A DNA stretch of 64,000 bases from UBA4055 sp964648295 (GTDB lineage Bacteria; UBA4055): assembly GCA_964648295.1 (NCBI GenBank), contig CAZYNH010000003.1, forward strand, positions 186,001-250,000, written 5' to 3'. The position numbers and the translations under genes were made by a program. This document shows positions 28,399 to 35,524 of this stretch, one piece after another. Within the stretch, counting starts at the first letter, position 1. Every line of letters starts with the position of its first letter. The notes beneath the pieces were generated by a model. The model was given only the letters and a program-made list of their open reading frames with translations. It made no database searches and was not told the origin of the DNA.

Positions 28399-29148
28399 TT
28401 ACACTTTTCCGACAGGCGCGAGATAGATCACGAACTCGTCCTTACCGTCCGCGTCAACGAAACTGTCGCACTTCTTCTGGTCGTAAGCGCCTATTCCGCA
28501 GGTGCCGCATCCGACCGCTTCGCAGGCAAGGTACAGATTCTGGCACAGATGTCCCGCGTCGAGCGCTATCAGTTTTGCCGATGCGTCGATGTATCGCCAT
28601 TCTGTCCTGTACGGGATAGTTGTCCAGATAAAATAAACTGCCGCTTTCCAGAACTGTTCGAGCGTGGCTTCATCAAGTGCTTTTTCCATGCCTTTAACAT
28701 ATTTTTTTTCGAGACACATCGCATGCTCCAACGGCAAATATCTGTAAAGACCCTTTTCTATTCCTTCAACATTCCATACAAAAAGATAGGTCTCGAAAGG
28801 ATGTCTCGCGCCGCCGGAAGGTACTGTGCGGAAAGTGTATTTTTCAGCCTTTTTCTTTACCCCCTGAGTAGCGTAAAGTAAAAACGACAGTTCCTCGAAA
28901 CCGAGCTTATCTTTTTTGTATTTCCTTCTGCTGCATCTGTTGAGTATAGCCTGCCTGAGACTTAATTCTCCGATGTTCTTCCATTCGTCTGGCATCATCA
29001 GCTTGATCACAGTGCCTTCTTTGGCAGTATAAGGTTTCTCCAGGGGTGGAACCGGCATTTTTTTAGCCTGATCGGAACTTCCGAACTCCAGAATGTCCCA
29101 GTTTGATTTTAAGAAACTTCTGTTCCTTCCCGTCTTTGTATCTGCCAT
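28399..29148 (-). CDS. SagB/ThcOx-type nitroreductase-fold flavoprotein
   Basis: The product (249 residues from the ATG at 29148) belongs to the FMN-binding SagB/ThcOx family: SLRQAILNRCSRRKYKKDKLGFEELSFLLYATQG, then RTVPSGGARHPFETYLFV and a C-terminal GCGTCGIGAYDQ. Members oxidise azolines in peptide natural products, but many stand-alone members have no known substrate, and no YcaO or precursor gene is visible here. I chose 29148 because AGAGG lies seven bases upstream; an in-frame ATG at 29169, which overlaps the dgkA stop codon, has no SD. Confidence 0.85.
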   Translation of the reverse strand: MADTKTGRNRSFLKSNWDILEFGSSDQAKKMPVPPLEKPYTAKEGTVIKLMMPDEWKNIGELSLRQAILNRCSRRKYKKDKLGFEELSFLLYATQGVKKKAEKYTFRTVPSGGARHPFETYLFVWNVEGIEKGLYRYLPLEHAMCLEKKYVKGMEKALDEATLEQFWKAAVYFIWTTIPYRTEWRYIDASAKLIALDAGHLCQNLYLACEAVGCGTCGIGAYDQKKCDSFVDADGKDEFVIYLAPVGKV

Positions 29149-29168
29149 TTTAAAACCTCTCAAGTTCA

Positions 29169-29546
29169 TTATAGGATTTTCGGTACAAAAATAATAAGAC
29201 CGGTTACAACTGAAACGCAGGCTGCCACAAGCACCGCGGCGGCGCAGATGTCCTTTATCTTTCCTATCGCCTCATTAAAATCGGGGGAGAGAACATCCGC
29301 TATTCTCTCGACTGCGGAATTTAATATCTCTGCCATTATAACAAAGCCCGAAACTAATAAAATATGGATCCATTCATGCGAGGAGATCTTGTATATGAAT
29401 CCAAGTACTAAAATTATTGTAAGTACGGATAACTGGATCCTGAAATTTGCTTCTTCTCTGAGCATGGAAATAAAACCCTGAGCCGCGAATCTGAAGCTGT
29501 ATAGCCTTTTTAATAAAAAATTACCGTCCTTCTTTCTGCTGTTCAT
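29169..29546 (-). CDS. dgkA: Diacylglycerol / undecaprenol kinase, DgkA family
   Basis: A 125-residue membrane enzyme with three helices. The conserved core is FRFAAQGFISMLREEANFRIQL followed by EILNSAVERIADVLSP, which carries the catalytic Glu (E-x-x-N-S-A-x-E). DgkA-type kinases phosphorylate diacylglycerol or, in many bacteria, undecaprenol. It lies 10 nt after a PAP2 phosphatase gene (GGAG eight bases before its ATG), so both may act in recycling of lipid carriers; that link is inference. Confidence 0.92.
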   Translation of the reverse strand: MNSRKKDGNFLLKRLYSFRFAAQGFISMLREEANFRIQLSVLTIILVLGFIYKISSHEWIHILLVSGFVIMAEILNSAVERIADVLSPDFNEAIGKIKDICAAAVLVAACVSVVTGLIIFVPKIL

Positions 29547-29556
29547 TTATTTTCTC

Positions 29557-30279
29557 CTAGAAATTGAAAGTCAGATACAAACCGAACCTGCCGTCAGATA
29601 CCTCAGGCATCAATACTATTTCACTTTTACTTTTATTGAAAGGCCGCCAGCTTTCTAGCGGTTTGAATCTGTAAACAAGGTTGGCGCAGAGCATACCTAT
29701 TCCGGCTGCGGCTATCACATCGCCGGTCCAGTGCTCATTGTGGATAATCCTGAGTGCGCCTGTACCCGCGGCAATAACAAACCCGCTGTACGCGGCGAGT
29801 TTGTTCGTTTTCTTGTACTCGTGCCAAAGGATCATCGCATTGGTAAAAGCAATATTTGTGTGATTCGACGGAAAAGATAATCTGTCCTCTCCGTTAGGGC
29901 GGAGTTTGCCGGTCGTGTACTTGAGTCCCTGAGTAACAGCCTGGGAAGCCAGATTCGCTAAAGCCGTATACTTAACACGGTCGAAGAAGGAGTTGTAAGC
30001 TTTTACCCCGCACCAGTCGAAAATAAACACGCCTCCCGCTGGGGCAATAGCCGTAAAATCATCAATATCTCTTCCGAAACTGCTGTTGAATTTCTGCTCC
30101 ATTTGTTGCTGAATATCTTTTTCAAGAGAGCTTCCGCTGATCAACGAGCCGGCCGTAATAAGTACAAGAGGCACTACACAGACCGTTAAATGTGTTCTTG
30201 AGATCACACTGTCAGCCTGACAGTAGATTAAACAGGTTGAGGACAGAAAAAGAAACAGTATGAAGCAAAGGGTTCTCAT
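29557..30279 (-). CDS. PAP2-family membrane phosphatase
   Basis: A 240-residue protein with a signal-anchor and several hydrophobic segments. The three PAP2 phosphatase motifs are present: KYTTGKLRP (K-x6-RP), SFPSNHT (PSGH-like with N for G), and RIIHNEHWTGD (R-x5-H-x3-D), giving the catalytic and phosphate-binding His residues. Substrates of such enzymes include undecaprenyl pyrophosphate, lipid A and phosphatidic acid; the N-for-G change in the second motif is uncommon. The C-terminus (GRFGLYLTFNF) ends in Phe like outer-membrane barrels, so a periplasmic or outer-membrane site is possible. Confidence 0.85.
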   Translation of the reverse strand: MRTLCFILFLFLSSTCLIYCQADSVISRTHLTVCVVPLVLITAGSLISGSSLEKDIQQQMEQKFNSSFGRDIDDFTAIAPAGGVFIFDWCGVKAYNSFFDRVKYTALANLASQAVTQGLKYTTGKLRPNGEDRLSFPSNHTNIAFTNAMILWHEYKKTNKLAAYSGFVIAAGTGALRIIHNEHWTGDVIAAAGIGMLCANLVYRFKPLESWRPFNKSKSEIVLMPEVSDGRFGLYLTFNF

Positions 30280-30336
30280 ATTAAGAAATCAACTCCTTGT
30301 TCACCGGAGTAATGATAAATAAATGCGGAGTCTAAA

Positions 30337-31587
30337 TCAAGATAAATTCCTTCTTCGGTTCATATTCTCAGAAGCTTTCTTAACAGACTTCTCCGAAGGT
30401 TTTCTTACAAAAGACTTTTTAACTTCCTTTACGGGATTGTTATTTATCAGCGGGTAGGGATGTTCTTCAATTACCGGAATCTTCTTCGATATAAGTTTTT
30501 CGACATCTCTCAGATACGCTTTCTCTTCCGCGTCACAGAACGAATAGGAAGTCCCTTTTGCTCCGGCTCTTCCTGTCCTTCCTATTCGGTGGACATACAT
30601 CTCAGCTATGTTGGACATTTCGAAGTTTATTACATATTCAAGATTGTCTATGTCAATACCCCTTGCAGCTATGTCTGTTGCAACGAGCACGCGCGTAGCC
30701 TGGGATCTGAAGTTCGACAGAGCTCTCTGCCTTGCGTTCTGAGCCTTATTTCCGTGAATGGCTTCAGCTGTTACATTCATTTTCTGGAGCACCCTGACCA
30801 CTTTGTCGGCTCCATGCTTAGTTCGGGTGAATACCAGGGCGGTTTTTATCTTTCCGTCCTTTAAGATATCCACAAGCAGCTTGTTCTTGTTCACCCTGTC
30901 CACGAAATAGACATACTGATCTATAGTGTCGACAGTCGATGATACCGGAGTTACCGATACTTCGGCCGGGTTTACAAGTATCGTTCCCGCAAGTTTGATT
31001 ATATCATCAGGCATGGTTGCTGAGAAGAACAGCGACTGTCTTTTTTTCGGAAGTAAGGCGATCACTTTTTTAATGTCATGAATAAAACCCATGTCGAGCA
31101 TTCTGTCTGCTTCGTCGAGAACGAAATATTCAATATCTTTAAGCGAGACATATCCCTGACCAATAAGGTCCAGGAGCCTGCCCGGAGTAGCTATGATTAT
31201 ATCCACACCGCTTTTTAGAGCACATACCTGCACATACTGGCTCACTCCGCCGAAGATCACTTTGTTCTTAAGGTTCAAATGCCTTCCGTATGAATTGAAA
31301 CTTTCCTCTATCTGAATTGCTAGTTCTCTGGTAGGCGTAAGGATCAGCCCTCTTACTTTTCTCTTTTTTTCAAAAGTCTGTTTTGCGCTCATCATCTGCA
31401 GGATAGGTACTGCGAAAGCCGCTGTTTTTCCCGTTCCTGTCTGCGCGCAGCCGAGCAGGTCTCTTCCTTTAAGTATGAGCGGTATGGCCTTTGACTGTAT
31501 CGGCGTAGGTATCGTGTAGCCTTCCTCTTCTATAGCTCTCAAGACCGGTTCGATCAGATTTAATGTGTTAAATGAAGCATTTTCCAA
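30337..31587 (-). CDS. rhlE: DEAD-box RNA helicase, RhlE type
   Basis: A 416-residue ATP-dependent RNA helicase of the RhlE type. It has the Q motif (GYTIPTPIQ), Walker A CAQTGTGKTAAF, PTRELA, TPGRLLD, DEAD in VLDEADRMLDMGF, SAT, and the C-terminal VATDIAARGID and HRIGRTGRAG. A basic tail (KSFVRKPSEKSVKKASE) follows the core and probably binds RNA. RhlE proteins act in ribosome maturation and RNA decay, often in the cold. A leader of about 65 nt follows its predicted promoter. Confidence 0.92.
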   Translation of the reverse strand: MENASFNTLNLIEPVLRAIEEEGYTIPTPIQSKAIPLILKGRDLLGCAQTGTGKTAAFAVPILQMMSAKQTFEKKRKVRGLILTPTRELAIQIEESFNSYGRHLNLKNKVIFGGVSQYVQVCALKSGVDIIIATPGRLLDLIGQGYVSLKDIEYFVLDEADRMLDMGFIHDIKKVIALLPKKRQSLFFSATMPDDIIKLAGTILVNPAEVSVTPVSSTVDTIDQYVYFVDRVNKNKLLVDILKDGKIKTALVFTRTKHGADKVVRVLQKMNVTAEAIHGNKAQNARQRALSNFRSQATRVLVATDIAARGIDIDNLEYVINFEMSNIAEMYVHRIGRTGRAGAKGTSYSFCDAEEKAYLRDVEKLISKKIPVIEEHPYPLINNNPVKEVKKSFVRKPSEKSVKKASENMNRRRNLS

Positions 31588-31659
31588 ATTCTTTTCCTCT
31601 TTGTGTTTTTTTTATGCTTTTTTGATTAATTTAAAACCCGTTTAAAATAATTCTGACCG

Positions 31660-31688
31660 AATATACGCAATATAAAGCGGAATAGCAA
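31660..31688 (-). promoter_or_regulatory. Probable promoter of rhlE
   Basis: On the minus strand TTGCTA (31688-31683) and TATATT (31665-31660) are 17 bases apart. The leader to the ATG at 31587 is about 65 nt and A/T-rich. Confidence 0.5.
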
Positions 31689-31710
31689 GGTATATAAACG
31701 GTGCGGGGAT

Positions 31711-32262
31711 TTACAAATACGGCAAATAACCTAATAAAATTGATAAATTCACTCCGCCGTAAGTTTTTTCCGGATTGATATCGGCATAGAAGATAATACT
31801 GAATCCGACAAAATGCAGCGTATTGACATCGAAGTGAACTTCAAGAGGCAGTCCGACTGTATCGAACCTTAATTCTTCATAATAATCATAGAGCATTTCG
31901 CTATAGAGCAGGTCCCCTCTGTACGTTCCGCCTGTATAGCTTAAACCTGCGAGAAAGGATACGCTTACTTTGCCATTAATTGGCCTTAGGCCGTAAAGAA
32001 GTCCCAGCTCCCAGAGTTCGCCATTCGGTTTTGGTCCGGAAACATCCGTCTCTTCCGCATGGAGGCCCCTGAGCTTAAAGGTCCGGTCGTTCTTTGAGTA
32101 ATTTACAAAAGCATTGAAGTCTGTCAGGCAATCATCAGTAGTGTGCAACGAACCTACACCTACGCCGACCCATATGAAACTGTCATCATTTTGCTCTCCC
32201 ATAAGGCTGAAAGCGTTCAGGCATGATGCGGTGAAGATCAGGAACAGCAGGGAATACTTCAA
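31711..32262 (-). CDS. Small outer-membrane beta-barrel-like protein
   Basis: A 183-residue exported protein starting at a TTG with AGAGG upstream; the N-terminus KYSLLFLIFTASCLNAFS is a signal peptide. The mature part shows alternating polar and hydrophobic residues and glycine-rich turns (WVGVGVGSLHTTDD, LGLLYGLRPINGKVSVSFLAGLSYTGG) as in 8-strand outer-membrane barrels. I do not recognise a named family. It lies between rhlE and the AbiE locus and has a plausible own promoter. Confidence 0.6.
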   Translation of the reverse strand: MKYSLLFLIFTASCLNAFSLMGEQNDDSFIWVGVGVGSLHTTDDCLTDFNAFVNYSKNDRTFKLRGLHAEETDVSGPKPNGELWELGLLYGLRPINGKVSVSFLAGLSYTGGTYRGDLLYSEMLYDYYEELRFDTVGLPLEVHFDVNTLHFVGFSIIFYADINPEKTYGGVNLSILLGYLPYL

Positions 32263-32295
32263 TTTACCTCTGTTTTTGACTAAACATGCTCATTA

Positions 32296-32324
32296 AATTT
32301 ATGCAGAAATGAGACTTTTTGCAA
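32296..32324 (-). promoter_or_regulatory. Probable promoter of the small barrel gene
   Basis: On the minus strand TTGCAA (32324-32319) and TAAATT (32301-32296) are 17 bases apart, about 34 bases before the TTG start. Confidence 0.45.
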
Positions 32325-32332
32325 CGGATAAA

Positions 32333-33229
32333 TCAATTACTCCAAACCTGCTTATTATGATCCCATTTAAGGTTGAGCACTTCAGGATCTATGACCGGTA
32401 TGATGAACTTTTTTATATCAGAGATAATTTCACTGAAGAATTCGGGGATGTCCTCTTGCCTGATCTTGTTCCGGAAAGCTTTCCACTGCATCTGTTTATT
32501 AACAGGAAACTCATCGGTGAAAGCGATTATGTCGGCTGATAGGCCAGTCTTTCTGTGATTGAAAGTTATTTTAACCGCTTCTGACAATTTCTGTATGTCG
32601 AAATCGAAACTGTGCGACATATTCCATATGTCATAAAAATCTTTCATCCTGCTGTTCTGATTTCCCAACTGGGTCATAGCTTCGAATTTTTCAGCTATCA
32701 CACTTTCTTTAGTATAGATCTTAATACTTGGATTTGAGAAATTCAGAATAACAGGAAATTCTACTGAATCTGGTTCCGGATAAATAATATCGTTGAATCC
32801 GACATCGACTTGTATATCGATTTTCGCAGTATCCAGTTTTCCCTTAAAAGTAACTCTGACTCCGTGATAATCGGCATCTTCTTTTATCAGCATTGTCATA
32901 ACAGTTTCAGGAAAGAACTCAAGGCCGTCATCCTCTACCTCAGTCATCAGGATGCTTTTAAAAATTTTTCTGATATTTTGTTCTGAATTATCCGTTGTTC
33001 CGAGCAGATCGATATCCTGAGTGGGCCTGAATTTACCACTGTTCCAGACTTGAAATATCAAAGCGCCTTTCAATATGAAAGTACTAGCATATTCAGACCT
33101 CGAAAGTCTGTACAGGAATCTTTCCGTAGCATAGAAATTGAGCATATCATTAAAAGTACGGTTCAGCGACCTGGTTTTATTTTTTAGTCTTTCCTTTACT
33201 GAAAAAGCCATATTCTTTATCTGCTTCAT
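32333..33229 (-). CDS. abiEii: AbiEii/AbiGii-family nucleotidyltransferase toxin
   Basis: The toxin of an AbiE toxin-antitoxin pair, 298 residues from the ATG at 33229. That start overlaps the antitoxin stop as ATGA, so translation is coupled; a longer frame from 33274 is less likely. Motifs of the DUF1814 nucleotidyltransferase fold: LKGALIFQVW (about 53-62), RPTQDIDLLG with Asp72 and Asp74, a KIDIQVDVGFND strand, a conserved KFEAM, and the late RMKDFYDIW. AbiEii toxins transfer nucleotides to RNA targets (tRNA in studied mycobacterial relatives) and act in phage abortive infection. All key residues appear present, so it is probably active. Confidence 0.9.
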   Translation of the reverse strand: MKQIKNMAFSVKERLKNKTRSLNRTFNDMLNFYATERFLYRLSRSEYASTFILKGALIFQVWNSGKFRPTQDIDLLGTTDNSEQNIRKIFKSILMTEVEDDGLEFFPETVMTMLIKEDADYHGVRVTFKGKLDTAKIDIQVDVGFNDIIYPEPDSVEFPVILNFSNPSIKIYTKESVIAEKFEAMTQLGNQNSRMKDFYDIWNMSHSFDFDIQKLSEAVKITFNHRKTGLSADIIAFTDEFPVNKQMQWKAFRNKIRQEDIPEFFSEIISDIKKFIIPVIDPEVLNLKWDHNKQVWSN

Positions 33230-33825
33230 ATTACTGTCTCCAGATAAGGCTGCATTATTTTCTCTACTCTGCATGTTTTTGCGTATTTTGTTATCAGATT
33301 AAGATTCATTCTGCCCCTCTGCCTGTAGAATTTTAGGGCTTCAATTGCCACATCAAGTCCGATCTTGTTTCTGAATCTGAAGCAGTCAACGAGCGTTTTT
33401 TCCGGGTCGTAAACATTTATCTTTACTCCGTCGATTATCTTTTCCTCTATGCCTTCAAGATAAGTATTTTCAGAAAGCCGGTGAGACCTTATCGGCGGGT
33501 ACTCCGGAAGTTTTATTCTGGAATGTGTCGGAACAGCTATATAAACTTCATAAGGTATCTGTGTTGTCATTTTATGATAGTACAGGGCGGATATTAGAAA
33601 AATGACTGCTTGTGGAAAAAGGGAGCAGACACTGATTATATCATGTTCGCTTTCAATAGGCATTGACCTCAGTCTATAGATGCCTCTTGCAAGTTTCTCA
33701 ATAACGCCTTTCTCAAGCATCGAATAAAGCATATACCTGGTTATACCGGACCTTACTGCATCGGACATTTTCATTTGACCGCCGTGATCTTTGAATATTT
33801 TTGCTGCTTTGTTCATTGTTTTCAT
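33226..33825 (-). CDS. abiEi: AbiEi-family antitoxin / transcriptional repressor
   Basis: The 199-residue antitoxin partner. It begins with a winged helix (KAAKIFKDHGGQMKMSDAVRSGITRYMLYSMLEKGVIEKLARGIYRL), the AbiEi_4-type N-terminal domain that binds DNA, followed by the AbiEi C-terminal domain (AVIFLISALYYHKMTTQIPYEVYIAVP, then KINVYDPEKTLVDCFRFRNKIGLDVAIEALKFY). AbiEi proteins bind inverted repeats in their own promoter and repress the pair. Matching repeats lie immediately upstream (33826-33957). The ATG at 33825 is followed by a second in-frame ATG three codons later. Confidence 0.9.
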   Translation of the reverse strand: MKTMNKAAKIFKDHGGQMKMSDAVRSGITRYMLYSMLEKGVIEKLARGIYRLRSMPIESEHDIISVCSLFPQAVIFLISALYYHKMTTQIPYEVYIAVPTHSRIKLPEYPPIRSHRLSENTYLEGIEEKIIDGVKINVYDPEKTLVDCFRFRNKIGLDVAIEALKFYRQRGRMNLNLITKYAKTCRVEKIMQPYLETVI

Positions 33826-33957
33826 TCAGACAAACCTTACCAACTTATATGTAACATGGTAAAATATGTCTGATTATAACCTTAAAGTCAAGAGAAATAT
33901 TAGAAATATTCAGACAAATCCTACCAACTTGCTTGCAATTATCTACACTTTGTCTGA
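33826..33957 (-). promoter_or_regulatory. AbiE promoter with two 48-bp operator palindromes
   Basis: Two copies of one unit lie 84 bp apart. Each has TCAGACAAA at one end and its inverse TTTGTCTGA (second copy perfect) or TATGTCTGA (first copy, one mismatch) at the other, 48 bp from end to end: 33826-33873 and 33910-33957. The left arm extends to a 23-bp direct repeat with two mismatches (33824-33846 and 33908-33930). Between the units, on the minus strand, TTGACT (33891-33886) is followed after 17 bases by CATATT; a perfect TATAAT at 33878-33873 has no good -35. The first unit covers the -10 and the leader. Confidence 0.75.
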
Positions 33958-33996
33958 TTATTTACCTTTATAGTCCAGCTTGTTGTACTCTCAAAT

Positions 33997-34131
33997 ATGG
34001 AAAGCATAAATTCTGTACTGATTAAGCAGGATGTTCAACAGTCTGAAAGACTTATAAAGCTGAATGAAGTTGCTATCTCACAGATGAGATCACTGATGTC
34101 GAGCAGGAGCATGAAGAAACTGATAAACTAA
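33997..34131 (+). CDS. Doubtful 44-residue open reading frame
   Basis: An ATG at 33997 opens a frame of 44 codons ending in TAA. The product begins MESINSVLIKQDVQQSERL and is hydrophilic and helical in character, with four Met and no Cys. No SD sequence precedes it and I do not recognise it. It could be a small protein linked to the AbiE island, a gene remnant, or chance. Confidence 0.2.
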   Translation: MESINSVLIKQDVQQSERLIKLNEVAISQMRSLMSSRSMKKLIN

Positions 34132-34133
34132 TT

Positions 34134-34188
34134 CACCCTTTTATACCTGAATACTGCGTAAGTGCATTTGTTATTGCTCAAAAGGGTG
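34134..34188. repeat. 9-bp inverted repeat around the radical SAM stop codon
   Basis: CACCCTTTT at 34134-34142 is the exact inverse of AAAAGGGTG at 34180-34188, with the stop codon of the radical SAM gene between them. The RNA could form a stem with a 37-nt loop, but no T-run follows on either strand, so a simple rho-independent terminator is unlikely. Confidence 0.35.
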
Positions 34189-35082
34189 AGCCCTGTCAAA
34201 GTCGGGCCGGTAATTATTATGACTGCCGTATTCCTGCCACCAGCCGTTGTAGAGCCCGAGCTTTTCCATCTCGTCGGTGACAAGGTTGTACTCACCTTCT
34301 GTGATCCTGCAGTTCAGGTATAGCGGGTTTAGAGGGCGCGGCGGGTAATACTGCGACATTACCGAAAGAGAAACTTCGGGCGATATTTTTTCTGCTATAA
34401 GCTTCAATACCCCTATGCTGTTCGATACGAGGTTGGGAAGGACAAGATGTCTTATAATGAGCCCGCTTTGAGCGTATCCGTTTTCATTGACGGTAAGGAA
34501 TGATCCTTTCTGCCTGTACATTTCCTTTATGGCATTTAAGGTTGCTTCAGGATAATCATCAGCCTGAGAAAGTTCATATGACAGGACCGGATCGCCGTAT
34601 TTGAAGTCGGGAAGATAGACATCGACGACGCCTTCAAGCTTCTTTAAAGATTCAATTTTATCGTAACCGTTTGAATTATATACAATGATCGGGTTATATG
34701 ATCTTTTACGAAGTTCATCGATAATCGAAAGCATTTGCGGGATCTGGTGAGTAGGGGAGACGAATCCAAGTGCCGGAATGCCCGTATCTAGAACGGCGAT
34801 AATTTTACCGACAGTTTCTTCGAGCGTCTTCTCAAATCTTTCGGCTTCGACCTTATTATCGCTGATCTGATGATTCTGGCAGTAAACGCACTGCAGGTTA
34901 CAGTGCGCAAAGAACACATTGCATATCCCTTTCGGGCCGCTTACCGGGGGTTCCTCTCCCTTATGGATGCAAATCGAGGAGATATAGATCTTATCATCGA
35001 GCCCGCACCAGCCTTTTTCTCCATTCGCGCGGTCAGCTCCGCAGTTGCGGGGGCATAATGTGCAGTTGTTAAGGCCGTTCAA
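34171..35082 (-). CDS. PflA-like radical SAM protein (COG1313 type)
   Basis: A 303-residue radical SAM enzyme resembling pyruvate formate-lyase activating enzymes. It opens with a Cys-rich segment (CTLCPRNCGADRANGEKGWCG), then the cluster motif CNLQCVYC (Cys61, Cys65, Cys68) followed by QNHQIS. Later parts (GFVSPTHQIPQML, VYLPDFKYGD, RHLVLPN, SQYYPP) match the family of uncharacterised activases. No glycyl radical enzyme is nearby, so the substrate is unknown. It overlaps the amidase gene by 14 nt and is the last gene of the coupled trio with the Ser/Thr kinase. Confidence 0.88.
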   Translation of the reverse strand: MNGLNNCTLCPRNCGADRANGEKGWCGLDDKIYISSICIHKGEEPPVSGPKGICNVFFAHCNLQCVYCQNHQISDNKVEAERFEKTLEETVGKIIAVLDTGIPALGFVSPTHQIPQMLSIIDELRKRSYNPIIVYNSNGYDKIESLKKLEGVVDVYLPDFKYGDPVLSYELSQADDYPEATLNAIKEMYRQKGSFLTVNENGYAQSGLIIRHLVLPNLVSNSIGVLKLIAEKISPEVSLSVMSQYYPPRPLNPLYLNCRITEGEYNLVTDEMEKLGLYNGWWQEYGSHNNYRPDFDRAHPFEQ

Positions 35083-35524
35083 GCAGCTTTCTCAAATAGT
35101 CCATATCTATGTTAGGGCAGGTCTTGCCCTGCTCTTGAGCCGTGTCATACTCGTAGTGCCCCCGGATGGCTTTAATTCCGTATTCGGCGGTGAGTCGTTT
35201 GACCAGTCTGCGGAGCGAATCGAACTGCCTTGAACTGAAAGTTCTGTCCCCGACCAGGCAGATACCTATTGTATTGTCATTGTGAAGCCGCACATGCGCA
35301 CCGGCCTTTACAACAGGACGGCCTTTTTCGATCCTGCCGTCAGAGCCGAAATCCGGTGTTTTATTTTTCCACGAGAGTCTGGTAGGATAGGAGTTCGTAA
35401 TTATAAAGTGATAACCGATATCGTCCCAGCCGAGCTTTTTGTGCCACCGGCTGAAAAGAGATTTCCCGCCGTACTCAGTCGCACTGCAGTGAACGACTAT
35501 CGTGTCTATCTTGCGGGTGTTCAT
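35069..35524 (-). CDS. T7-lysozyme-like N-acetylmuramoyl-L-alanine amidase
   Basis: A 151-residue zinc amidase of the PGRP/Amidase_2 fold, close in pattern to bacteriophage T7 lysozyme: TIVVHCSATE (His12), FSRWHKKLGWDDIGYHFII, VKAGAHVRLHNDNTIGICLVGD and HYEY...KTCPNID, where His123 and Cys136 fit the other zinc ligands. It would cleave the lactyl-Ala bond of peptidoglycan. There is no signal peptide, as in phage endolysins, and no holin or other phage gene nearby. Its ATG overlaps the kinase stop as ATGA and its 3' end overlaps the radical SAM gene. Confidence 0.9.
   Translation of the reverse strand: MNTRKIDTIVVHCSATEYGGKSLFSRWHKKLGWDDIGYHFIITNSYPTRLSWKNKTPDFGSDGRIEKGRPVVKAGAHVRLHNDNTIGICLVGDRTFSSRQFDSLRRLVKRLTAEYGIKAIRGHYEYDTAQEQGKTCPNIDMDYLRKLLERP

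Larger units (their letters stand above)
33826..34170. other. 345-bp intergenic region between AbiE and the radical SAM gene
   Basis: It holds the AbiE operators (33826-33957), a doubtful 44-codon open frame (33997-34131) and one arm of an inverted repeat around the end of the radical SAM gene. Nothing else is recognisable. Both flanking genes are on the minus strand, the AbiE side reading away from it and the radical SAM side reading into it. Confidence 0.5.

Noticed and set aside
32309..32539. Plus-strand open frame opposite the AbiEii gene
   Set aside because: It lies antisense to the conserved AbiEii C-terminus, lacks an SD and shows no protein-like pattern.
33873..33891. TTGACT and TATAAT as one AbiE promoter
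   Set aside because: They are only 7 bases apart, so they cannot act together; the -35 pairs better with CATATT 17 bases on.
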